DNA of 34,804 bases from assembly GCA_009692555.1 (NCBI GenBank), contig SHYY01000048.1, positions 1-34,804 on the forward strand. The letters run 5' to 3'. The notes under the pieces were generated by a model, which saw only the letters and a program-made list of their open reading frames with translations, had not been told where the DNA came from and did no database searches. This DNA comes from Myxococcales bacterium. Its GTDB lineage: Bacteria > Myxococcota_A > Polyangia > Palsa-1104 > SHYY01. The translations under genes were made by a program, and so were the position numbers. Shown piece after piece: positions 7,348-15,062 of the stretch. The number at the start of each line of letters is the position of its first letter. Positions within the stretch are counted from its first letter, which is position 1.

Positions 7348-8987
7348 TGACGGACAAGCGGCGGATTTTGCTCATCTATCCGAAGTTCACCCGGAGCCAT
7401 TTGCTCAACTACGAGTTCATGGCGCCGTTCTATCCAGGCAAGCGCGGAGTGATGCCGCCGACCGGCCTGCTGGTGATCGCCGGGCTGTTCGAGGGCGACG
7501 GCTGGGAGGTGCGGATCGCGGACGAGAACGTGGAGCCGTTCAAGCCGGCGGACCTCGCGTGGGCCGAGGTGGTGGGCCTCTCGGGGATGCACCAGCAGCG
7601 CGTCCGCTTGATCGAGCTGATCGATCTGTGCAACCGGAGCGGGAAGATCACCGTCGTCGGTGGATCGTCGGTGAACATCTGCCCGGAGTACTACCCGCAG
7701 GCCGACGTCCTGCACGTTGGGGAGCTCGGCGACGGGACGAAGGAGCTGCTGGCGTTCCTGCGTACGGCCACCGCCAAGCCGCCCGCCCAGGTGGTATTCC
7801 AGACCAAGGAGAAGGCCACCCTCGACGAGCAGCCGCTGCCGGCGCTTCATCTCATCGACGTGAACGGGTATCTGCTGGTGCCGGTGCAGTTCTCGGTGGG
7901 CTGCCCGTTCACCTGCGAGTTCTGCGATATCCCGATGATCTACGGACGCGTGGCGCGCCTCAAATCGCCGGCGCGGGTGATGAAGGAGCTGGACGCCCTG
8001 TACGACCGCGGCTTCATCGGCGCGGTGATGTTCGTCGACGACAATCTGATCGCCAACCGCAAGGCGCTGCGCGAGTTCCTGCCCGAGCTGATCGCCTGGC
8101 AGAAGGCGCGCGGCTTTCCGTTCCAGTTCACCTCCGAGGCGTCGGTGAACCTGGCGCGCGACAAGGAGATCCTCGAGCTCCTGCGCCTGGCGCGGTTCAC
8201 GACGATGTTCGTCGGCGTCGAGTCGCCCGACCCGACCACGCTGATCCAGATCTCCAAGAAGCAGAACGTGATGGACCCGATCCTCGATTCGCTGCGCGCC
8301 ATCGAGGAGCATGGCATCGAGGTGCTGATCGGGATCATCTTCGGCTTCGACAGCGATACGCCGGAGACGGGGCGGATGGTGGCGCGGTTCATCGATCAGG
8401 CCAATGCGCCGATCATCCATTTCAACATGCTGGCGGCGCTGCCGAAGACGCCGCTGTGGGAGCGCATGGTGCGGGAGGGGCGCCTGGTGGCCGACGACGA
8501 CCACCTGCAGATGGACAACCTGCTCGGCTGCCTGAACAGCAATGTGAAGATGAAGCTCCCCAATGCGGTGATCAAGCAGATGTTGATCGAGACGATGCGG
8601 GACGCCTACTCGCCGGAGAAGGTGTGGGCGCGCTATACGTGGAACCTGGAGCACGTCTACGGACGGCAGGTGGCGGGGCGGCCACCGTCGAAGACCTGGA
8701 CGCACTTGAAGATCCTGTTCCCGTTCGCGGTGAAGGCGATGCGGAACGTGCTCCGCGTGGGGGTGCGGGAGGACTACCGCCGCCTCTTCTGGCGCTTCGT
8801 GTGGCAGGCGGTGCGGCTGCGGGTGCGCGGCAAGATCCCGAGCCTGCTCGATGTGCTGTTCAAGGTCGTACCGACAGCGCATCACCTGATCCGGTGGAGC
8901 GAGCGCTATCTCGCCCAGTTCGCCGAGGTGCCGGTGCGAGCAGTCGAGGCACCGAGCGAGCCGCACCAGATGGCCGTCGGATCGTAG
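7344..8987 (+). CDS. HpnP-like B12-binding radical SAM enzyme (DUF4070 type)
   Basis: A 547-residue protein starting at the ATG of the ATGA overlap. The N-terminal B12-binding domain carries FYPGKRGVMPPTGLLVIAGLF and RIADENVEP. The radical SAM core has SVGCPFTCEFCDIPMIYGR (C187, C191, C194). The run VMFVDDNLIANRKALREFLP, then TSEASVNLA, FVGVESPD and GFDSD, closely follows the hopanoid C-2 methylase HpnP and its relatives. The C-terminal 140 residues are basic and amphipathic, as in DUF4070 proteins. HpnP methylates ring A of hopanoids with cobalamin and SAM. No squalene-hopene cyclase is in the window, whereas an oxidosqualene cyclase lies 15 kb away; the substrate could be a hopanoid, sterol or carotenoid. 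Orthology to HpnP needs a tree. Confidence 0.85.
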   Translation: MMTDKRRILLIYPKFTRSHLLNYEFMAPFYPGKRGVMPPTGLLVIAGLFEGDGWEVRIADENVEPFKPADLAWAEVVGLSGMHQQRVRLIELIDLCNRSGKITVVGGSSVNICPEYYPQADVLHVGELGDGTKELLAFLRTATAKPPAQVVFQTKEKATLDEQPLPALHLIDVNGYLLVPVQFSVGCPFTCEFCDIPMIYGRVARLKSPARVMKELDALYDRGFIGAVMFVDDNLIANRKALREFLPELIAWQKARGFPFQFTSEASVNLARDKEILELLRLARFTTMFVGVESPDPTTLIQISKKQNVMDPILDSLRAIEEHGIEVLIGIIFGFDSDTPETGRMVARFIDQANAPIIHFNMLAALPKTPLWERMVREGRLVADDDHLQMDNLLGCLNSNVKMKLPNAVIKQMLIETMRDAYSPEKVWARYTWNLEHVYGRQVAGRPPSKTWTHLKILFPFAVKAMRNVLRVGVREDYRRLFWRFVWQAVRLRVRGKIPSLLDVLFKVVPTAHHLIRWSERYLAQFAEVPVRAVEAPSEPHQMAVGS

Positions 8988-9008
8988 CCGCGCCGCCCCC
9001 CGATCGGG

Positions 9009-10349
9009 TCACTCCAGGGCACCCGCAGCGACGAGCCGGGCGCGCACTCCTTCAGCGATTGCGACGGCGCGCGCGCGTCCGAGGAGCGGCTCGACGTACA
9101 CCACGTTGAACGAGAGCCGGCCACGGAAGGTGCACACCGCCATCGCGAGGGGCGCCACCAGCGCGAGGCCGATCGCGAAGTGGAGCCGGTCGAGCGAGAG
9201 CGCGCCGTAGCGCTCCGGCAGGCCGAGGCGGCCGATGTTGGTGATCCCGAGGCCCGCCGGGATGGCCTGATCGATCCGCCGCACCAGGCCCGGCAGAGGG
9301 TCACTCCCCGACGGGACGAACAGACCGAGCAGCGGGAAGGTGACGTAGGGCTCGCCGCGCGCGAGGGCCGCATCGAGGCGCGCCTTGGCCTCGCGGGCGA
9401 GATCCCACAGGGCTCGCTGCGGGTCGACGCGGAGGAAGGTGGTGGCTTGCGAGACATAGAGGCCCACTTCTTCACCGACGGAGGGGGTCAACTGATCGCG
9501 CAGGTTGACGCCGGAGAAGCAGCCGAGGTGGACGGACTCCTCGCCCGCGGTCGATCCTGCCGTTCGGTCGGCACCGCCTTGGAGATCGTCGCCCGCCGCG
9601 AGCAGCAACGCCGCCTGGAGCGCCCCCTGCACCGTGGTGCTCTCCTTCCGTGCGCGTGCTGCCAGCGACGCCGTCTCCCCCTCGGTGAGCGCGTGGTGGA
9701 GAACCCGGCTCTTGCGGGCCGCGGGTGCCACCTGTTCGTCGACCGCCAGGCGCCGCGGGCGCGCGGCCAGCGTGCGGCCCGCCTGCTGCCAGACGAAGGA
9801 GCCCAGCGCGCCCAGGCGCCCCACGCCGCGCCCGGCGGCGGGGAAGAGGTCGTTCATCGCCGGTCGCAGCGGAAAGGAGGGCTCCTCCCCGGGGGCGAGC
9901 CCGGCGGCGCACTCCAGGAGTTCGCGCACCTGCGAGACGGCGGAGAGCGCATCGGAGATCATGTGGTGGTGGGCCAGCACGAGGTCGTGCGCCCCGTCGC
10001 CTTCGAGGAGGGCGGCGCGCATCAGCGGGGCGCCGTGCGGGTCGAAAGGGAGGTTCAGCTCCTCCTCGGCCACCTCCTCCCAGTGCTGGTCGCTCCTGCG
10101 TCGCAGCACGCGCAACGCCACCGGCGTGGCGGCCGTCGCTCCGGGATCCACGAAGCGCGGCGCCCGCAGATCGCCGCCCACATGAGCCCGCAGGAGCGGA
10201 TGCCGTCGCTGCAGCCGCGCCAGCCCGGCCCGCACCCCCGCCGTGTCGAGCGGGCCCTCGATGCGCGCCACGATCACCCCGTTGAGCGGCGCCGCGCGAT
10301 CCATCAGCCACACCGCCCGCTCCGCCGCACTCAGCCCGCGTTCGCTCAT
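9009..10349 (-). CDS. Condensation-domain O-acyltransferase (PapA/WS-DGAT-like)
   Basis: A 446-residue protein starting at the ATG at 10349 (MSERGLSAAERAVWLMD), chosen because homologues begin at this helix; a longer open frame upstream is probably chance. The catalytic HHxxxD motif is HHMISD, with H128, H129 and D133. The C-terminal half has the second lobe of the chloramphenicol-acetyltransferase fold, including ITNIGRLGLPERYG and FRGRLSFNVVY. Relatives esterify alcohols with acyl-CoA or acyl carriers: wax esters, PapA-type lipids, and alcohol acetylation. With carotenoid, P450 and radical SAM genes around it, esterification of a hydroxylated terpenoid or sterol is plausible but unproven. 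It is convergent with the HpnP-like gene, 21 bp apart. Confidence 0.75.
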   Translation of the reverse strand: MSERGLSAAERAVWLMDRAAPLNGVIVARIEGPLDTAGVRAGLARLQRRHPLLRAHVGGDLRAPRFVDPGATAATPVALRVLRRRSDQHWEEVAEEELNLPFDPHGAPLMRAALLEGDGAHDLVLAHHHMISDALSAVSQVRELLECAAGLAPGEEPSFPLRPAMNDLFPAAGRGVGRLGALGSFVWQQAGRTLAARPRRLAVDEQVAPAARKSRVLHHALTEGETASLAARARKESTTVQGALQAALLLAAGDDLQGGADRTAGSTAGEESVHLGCFSGVNLRDQLTPSVGEEVGLYVSQATTFLRVDPQRALWDLAREAKARLDAALARGEPYVTFPLLGLFVPSGSDPLPGLVRRIDQAIPAGLGITNIGRLGLPERYGALSLDRLHFAIGLALVAPLAMAVCTFRGRLSFNVVYVEPLLGRARAVAIAEGVRARLVAAGALE

Positions 10350-10472
10350 CCGATTCCGGCGGTCACAGTATCTGAAAACCGAACACCATCCCAGGGTTCG
10401 CGCGGGTCGGATCGGAGAGCGCGAGCCTGGCAAGCGGTCAGCGTGGGCGCCGAGGTGGTGTACACTTCGGCC

Positions 10473-10793
10473 ATGGGAGATGACCTGACCGTCGAGATCC
10501 TCAAGCAGATCGGAGACGGAATCACGTCCGTGGGGGACGAGGTGCGTACGATGGGTACGAACCTCGGCGAGCGCATCGACCGGACCCACGATCGGCTCGA
10601 CAAGCTCGAAACGCGCTTTGGCCGCGTGGAGCAAGGTCTCGTGGATCTCGGAGGCTTCATGCGCCAGATCGCCGGCGACCAGCAGCGGCACGAAGGCTTC
10701 CACTCGCACCACGTCGACCTGCTGGAGAAGGACGTCGCGGACCTGAAGCAACGAATGCGGCGCGCCGAGGACGCGCTGTCGCGGCGGGAGTAG
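10473..10793 (+). CDS. Small coiled-coil protein, function unknown
   Basis: A 106-residue protein from the ATG at 10473. It is dominated by heptad-like charged helices (ILKQIGDGITSVGDEVRTMG, RIDRTHDRLDKLETRFGRVE, then LLEKDVADLKQRMRRAEDAL). No signal peptide or known domain is recognised. The open frame extends far upstream as an antisense shadow of the acyltransferase; only this last part has independent coding character. It stops 17 bp before the P450 gene and may be co-transcribed with it. Confidence 0.6.
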   Translation: MGDDLTVEILKQIGDGITSVGDEVRTMGTNLGERIDRTHDRLDKLETRFGRVEQGLVDLGGFMRQIAGDQQRHEGFHSHHVDLLEKDVADLKQRMRRAEDALSRRE

Positions 10794-10810
10794 ACGTTGG
10801 CCGCGACGCG

Positions 10811-12112
10811 ATGCTCCCTCCGGGTCCTGGCAAGCTCTTCTCGATCTCCGCCGCGCGGCGGCTGCTGCGCGATCCGCCGGGGCTGATCACCGATTTCACC
10901 GCGCGCTACGGGCCGGTGTGGCGCACCCATCTCCCCGACCGCGGGCGCCTGAAGGATCTGGTCTGGTTGATGGGGCCGGAGGGCAACGAGCGCATTCTTG
11001 CTGCAACGCACAAAGACGACTTCTCCTGGCACGAGGGCTACCGCTTCACGATGGAGCCGATTTTTGGCGCCACCACACTCATCCTCCTCGACGGCGCGGC
11101 GCACCGGACGCGGCAGCGGGCGCTCCAGCCGGCCTTCCACGCCCGGATGGACGGCGACCACGGCGCGGCGATGCGCGAGATCGCGGAGGGCCGGTTTGCG
11201 GGCTGGCGGCGCGGCGAGACGATCGATCTCGCCGGGGAGCTGAAGCGGATCTCGTTCCATGTGGTGGCGCGCCAGTTCCTCGGCGCGGCCGACGCGGAGA
11301 TCCCGCCGTTGACCCGCCTGTTCGAGGAGATCGGGCTGGGGCTGTTCTCGGTGTTCAAGGTGCCGCTTCCGGGCACCCGCTTCCATCGGGGGGTGAAGGC
11401 GCGCCGCGCGCTCGCCGGGCTCCTTGCCGAGCGGATCCGGGACTATCGACGGAGCGGCGCGATCCCGGCGAACATGCTGGGCAGCCTGATGCGCAGCGAG
11501 GACGATGCCGGCGAGCCGCTGCCCGACGAGACCCTGGTGTCCGAGATGCTCGCCCTGGTGTTCGCCGGCTACGACACCACGTCGAGCCTGCTCACCTCGT
11601 TGTGGGTCGAGCTTGGCCGGCGACCCGAGATCCACGCCGCGCTGCAGGGCGAGGCGCGCGCCCTCGGGGAGGCCACTCCGCAAGCGTCGTCCGAGCAGCC
11701 CCTGCTCGATGCCGCGCTCCAGGAGGCCGAGCGGCTCCATCCGCCGCTGGTGTTCTGCCTCCGCGGCGCGACGCGCGATCTGACCTTCCGGGGCTTCGAG
11801 ATCCCGGCCGGCAGCAAGGTCGCCTACAGCGCGCACTACACCGGGCGCATGCCCGAGCTGTTCGAGCGGCCGCTCGAGTTCCGGCCGGAGCGGTTTCTCG
11901 ACGGGTGGCGCCCGCCCGCCTACGCGATGGTGGGCTTCGGGGGTGGCCCTCGCGCGTGCATCGGCAAGCGCTTCGCGCAGATCGAGATGCGGCTGATCAC
12001 GACCCTGATCCTGCAGCGCTGGGACTTCGAGTTCCTGCCCGGGCAGTCGGACGAGATGTACTACAACCCGACGCCGCAGAGGCGGCACGGGTTCCAGGTG
12101 CGGATCCGGTAG
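10811..12112 (+). CDS. Cytochrome P450, CYP120/CYP26-like
   Basis: A 433-residue soluble P450. The I-helix motif is FAGYDTTSS, the ExxR motif is EAERLHPP, and the haem loop is FGGGPRACIG with the ligand at C383. The N-terminus PPGPGKLFSISAARRLL has no membrane anchor. The haem loop and the final PTPQRRHGFQVRIR resemble cyanobacterial CYP120 and retinoid-oxidising CYP26 enzymes rather than CYP51, whose I-helix and haem loop differ. Hydroxylation of a terpenoid, retinoid or carotenoid is a reasonable inference. A ferredoxin partner is not encoded nearby. It is convergent with the DUF349 gene, 27 bp apart. Confidence 0.88.
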   Translation: MLPPGPGKLFSISAARRLLRDPPGLITDFTARYGPVWRTHLPDRGRLKDLVWLMGPEGNERILAATHKDDFSWHEGYRFTMEPIFGATTLILLDGAAHRTRQRALQPAFHARMDGDHGAAMREIAEGRFAGWRRGETIDLAGELKRISFHVVARQFLGAADAEIPPLTRLFEEIGLGLFSVFKVPLPGTRFHRGVKARRALAGLLAERIRDYRRSGAIPANMLGSLMRSEDDAGEPLPDETLVSEMLALVFAGYDTTSSLLTSLWVELGRRPEIHAALQGEARALGEATPQASSEQPLLDAALQEAERLHPPLVFCLRGATRDLTFRGFEIPAGSKVAYSAHYTGRMPELFERPLEFRPERFLDGWRPPAYAMVGFGGGPRACIGKRFAQIEMRLITTLILQRWDFEFLPGQSDEMYYNPTPQRRHGFQVRIR

Positions 12113-12139
12113 CGCGGCGCGCGCGGGGCGGGCCGTCGC

Positions 12140-14617
12140 CTACTTGTCTTCCTCTTCGTCGGCCATCCGGCCCCACTCCGCGGCGATATCACCGAGGGGC
12201 AGCTTGTTCTCGAAGCGGCCGATCCCCATCCCCGACTTGTCTGCCTTGTCCGAGGCTGCCGCCGCCGAGGCTGCCGCCTCGGGAACCACCTCCGGCTCCG
12301 CGGGGCCGCGCCCCAACTCGCGCAGTCGATCGCACGCCTTGCGGAAGCGATCCCACACCGCGTCGGCCTGCTCGCGCGGCGCCGGTCCGAGCGCCTTCCA
12401 CTGCCCCATGTACTTCCGGATCTGCTCCGCGGCAGCCTGCTCGTCGGGCGGCTCGGGCAGCCCCTCCACCTCGACGCATAGCGCCTCCTTCTTCTGGAGG
12501 TTCTCTGCGCGCTCGGCGTCGAGCTTCTCGAACTCCGCCTTGCGTCGCGCGAAGAAGCGGTCGCACGCCTCGCGGAAGCGCTTCCACGCCGCCTCGCTCT
12601 GACCGCGCGGCGCCGCCCCCACGGTCTTCCAGTCCGCCTGCAGCCCCTTGACCTGCTCCGCCGCGTCCTTCCAGTTGATGGCCGCGTCGGGGGTCGCCGC
12701 GATCTTCTCCGCCTGCTCGCACAGCCCCTCGAGCTTCTTGAGACTCTCGACGCGCCCCTCGTCCAGCTTGCCGGCCTGCTCCTTGAATCGCGCGAAGAAC
12801 CTGTCGCAGCTGTCGCGGAAGCGCTTCAGGATCGCGTCCGATGCCTCCTGGGTGAGATCCTTCGGGCCCGGCCCGGTCTCCTTCCACGCCGACTGCAGCT
12901 TCTTGAGCTGGTCGGCGGTCTCCTTCCACTGCAGGTTCTCGTCGGTGAGCGCGGCGATCGCATCGACCTGCGTGCACAGATCCTCGCGCTTCTTCTGGTT
13001 CGCCGCGCGCTCCTCGTCGGGCACCTCGGGCTGGGCGCGGGTCTTCTCGTACGCCTTGTCGCCTGCGGCCTTGAAGCGGCCCCACAGCGCCTCGGACTTC
13101 TCGCGGGGCGCCGCACCGATGGTCTTCCACTCCGCCTGGAGCACCTTCAGCTCGCGCGCGATCAGCTTCAGATCGCTCTCCTCGAACAGCTTCTCCGCCT
13201 TCACGCACAGCGCTTCGAGGAAGGGCACGTTCGCCCAGCGACGCCAGTTCTCGGTATCGCGCATCTCCTGCACCCGGATCACCAGCCTGCTGCGCGCGGC
13301 CTGGTAGCGATCGCGCACCGGGTCCTGCATCTCGCGCGGGATCGCTCCGGCGCTCTGGAACGCCACCTCGGCGGTCTTGAGGGTCTGCTCGACGCGCTTG
13401 TTGTCATCGCTGCCGGCGAGCGCCTCGAGGTTGCCGCAGAGCTCGACCAGCCGCGCCAGCTGCTGCGCCTGCTCCTCCTCCTTGCGCACCCGCGCCTCGG
13501 CCTTCTCCGCCTCGCGCTTCGCCCGCTCCTCGGCCTTGACGGCGTCGCTGCGCTCCCGCTCGACCCGTGCCGCCTCGCGCACCACCGCCTGCTCGGCGGT
13601 CTCCTTGGCGCGCACCGCGTCGGCCTCCTCTTTTGCCTTCAGGGCCCGCTCGGCCCGCTCGGCCTCCGCCACCGCGCGCCGCGCCTGCGCCGCCTCGCTC
13701 TCGTCGTGGAGGTGATGGATCCGCTCGCTCTCCTCGCGCCGCAGCGCGACCTTCGCGCACGCCCGCTCGAAGCGCTTGCGGTACTCCTCGTCGCCCGCGC
13801 CGGGACCGATCTCCGCCAGCGTTCCGCGGGCTGCCGTCACCGCCGCCTCCGCCGCGGCGAGATCCTCGATCTTCGCCGCCTCGTCGACGGTGCGACAGAC
13901 CTGGGCGAGCTGCGCGCGGCGCCTGGCCTCGGGGCTCGCCTCGGTGGGCCCCTTGCGATCGGGGGCGGTCGGCGTCTCGGCGCGCAGGGCCCCGAGCTTC
14001 TCCTTCGCGGCCGCGCGCACCGACTTGTTCTTGGCCCGCTTGAGGATCAGATCGAGCGCACCCTCCTCGCTGATCCGGTCGAGCGCGGCGAGCCCGATCT
14101 CGCGCACCGCCTCGTGGATCGCCACGTCGCGCAGGTCGACCACCTCCTGGAGCCGCTCCGTCGCGGCCCGCCTGGTGTCGGAGTCCTCGGCGTTGCGGGC
14201 CACGTCGGCGAGCGCGTCCTGATCGCGCAGGTCGGCGAGGGCCTGCCGTCGGACCGAGGGCAGCGACGCGCGCCGCGCCACCTCGGCCACCGCCTTCTGC
14301 GCGGTCAGGAGCTTGAGCGCGGCCAGCCCCTTCGCCTCGTCCGCACCGGCGATCGCCCGTCCGAGCAGCAGCTCGGTGGTCTTCTCGGCCGCGGCGCGAC
14401 GCAGCCCCTCGTCGGGGTCGCTCTTCGCCACGTCGCCGAGGATCTCCGGGTCATCGATCTTCTTCAGCGCGATCTTGCGCACCTTGGCGTCGCTGTCTTG
14501 CCGCACGATGCGGAGCAGGAGCGCCTTGTCGTTGTCGTCCAGCTGGCGCACCGCCTCGGCGCGGACGTCTGCATCGCTGTTCCGCCAGCGCGGCCTGAAG
14601 TAGTCGAGAAAGCTCAT
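12140..14617 (-). CDS. DUF349 protein with N-terminal HEAT-like repeats
   Basis: An 825-residue protein, start at the ATG at 14617 (MSFLDYFRPRWRNSD) with an upstream GGAG; the longer open frame is rejected. Residues 1 to about 240 are short helical repeats containing DxDxxVR-type turns (DSDAKVRKIALKKI, SDPDEGLRRAA), as in HEAT repeats. Residues about 300-400 are a Lys/Glu/Ala-rich coiled coil. Then come five DUF349 repeats up to about residue 775, four with the pattern LQxxWKxxGxxPRxxxxxxWxRF and one more divergent. DUF349 proteins are widespread but of unknown function. The combination suggests a scaffold. High Ala, Glu and Lys content is a consequence of the coiled coil. Confidence 0.85.
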   Translation of the reverse strand: MSFLDYFRPRWRNSDADVRAEAVRQLDDNDKALLLRIVRQDSDAKVRKIALKKIDDPEILGDVAKSDPDEGLRRAAAEKTTELLLGRAIAGADEAKGLAALKLLTAQKAVAEVARRASLPSVRRQALADLRDQDALADVARNAEDSDTRRAATERLQEVVDLRDVAIHEAVREIGLAALDRISEEGALDLILKRAKNKSVRAAAKEKLGALRAETPTAPDRKGPTEASPEARRRAQLAQVCRTVDEAAKIEDLAAAEAAVTAARGTLAEIGPGAGDEEYRKRFERACAKVALRREESERIHHLHDESEAAQARRAVAEAERAERALKAKEEADAVRAKETAEQAVVREAARVERERSDAVKAEERAKREAEKAEARVRKEEEQAQQLARLVELCGNLEALAGSDDNKRVEQTLKTAEVAFQSAGAIPREMQDPVRDRYQAARSRLVIRVQEMRDTENWRRWANVPFLEALCVKAEKLFEESDLKLIARELKVLQAEWKTIGAAPREKSEALWGRFKAAGDKAYEKTRAQPEVPDEERAANQKKREDLCTQVDAIAALTDENLQWKETADQLKKLQSAWKETGPGPKDLTQEASDAILKRFRDSCDRFFARFKEQAGKLDEGRVESLKKLEGLCEQAEKIAATPDAAINWKDAAEQVKGLQADWKTVGAAPRGQSEAAWKRFREACDRFFARRKAEFEKLDAERAENLQKKEALCVEVEGLPEPPDEQAAAEQIRKYMGQWKALGPAPREQADAVWDRFRKACDRLRELGRGPAEPEVVPEAAASAAAASDKADKSGMGIGRFENKLPLGDIAAEWGRMADEEEDK

Positions 14618-14678
14618 GTGGGTCTCCGTGGGGGGCGGAACTCTACTGTCTGCCAGGGAAATCGGCAACGGGCCTGGC

Positions 14679-14711
14679 TGACTGGCAGCTGACTGGCAGC
14701 TGGCTGGCGGC
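14679..14711. repeat. 11-bp direct repeat in the leader of the DUF349 gene
   Basis: TGACTGGCAGC occurs twice in tandem (14679-14700), followed by a degenerate third unit (TGGCTGGCGGC). CTGCCAG at 14650-14656 is complementary to the CTGGCAG in the repeat, so a hairpin could form upstream of the DUF349 start. No function is known. Confidence 0.5.
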
Positions 14712-14718
14712 GGGTTGC

Positions 14719-15000
14719 CTACTGCTGTTCGGCGGCCTTCTTCATCAAGTTGTCCATCTTGTCGTCGTGGGCCTTGAGCTGCTGCTCCACCTCGTCCTTG
14801 ACCTTGCCGGGCGTCACCGCGTTGCTGGTGTCGGTGAAGATCGCCCCGTGCGTGGCGTTGGCGCACTTCTTCGCCAGACAGACCCAGCCGCGCGGGCAGT
14901 CGATGTTGGAGGCGCATTCCTTGGGTCCGGCCACCTCGGCGGACGGGCTCTTCGGGCAGCCGGCCAGGCCGAGGAGCAGGGCCAGCAGCAGCTTGTTCAT
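14719..15000 (-). CDS. Small lipoprotein with Cys-containing motif
   Basis: A 93-residue protein with a lipoprotein signal peptide (MNKLLLALLLGLAGC; lipobox LAGC, lipidated Cys15). The mature part has ECASNIDCPRGWVCLAKKC, a four-Cys motif common in myxobacterial lipoproteins. It ends in a Lys/Glu/Gln helix (VEQQLKAHDDKMDNLMKKAAEQQ) that is probably a coiled coil. It lies upstream of the DUF349 gene in the same orientation, about 100 bp away. The function is not recognised. Confidence 0.75.
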   Translation of the reverse strand: MNKLLLALLLGLAGCPKSPSAEVAGPKECASNIDCPRGWVCLAKKCANATHGAIFTDTSNAVTPGKVKDEVEQQLKAHDDKMDNLMKKAAEQQ

Positions 15001-15062
15001 CGCGGCAGCATAGGAGAAGGGGAGAACGCGATCAATCGAGCCGCTCGCACCGCTCCCGCCCG

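Noticed and set aside
9180-10472. Long plus-strand open frame before the small coiled-coil gene
   Set aside because: It is antisense to the acyltransferase, whose HHxxxD motif and fold are clear. Only the part from 10473 shows independent coding character.
14618-14917. N-terminal extension of the DUF349 frame
   Set aside because: It runs through the tandem-repeat leader and into the lipoprotein gene in another frame. The ATG at 14617 has a ribosome binding site and a sensible N-terminus.
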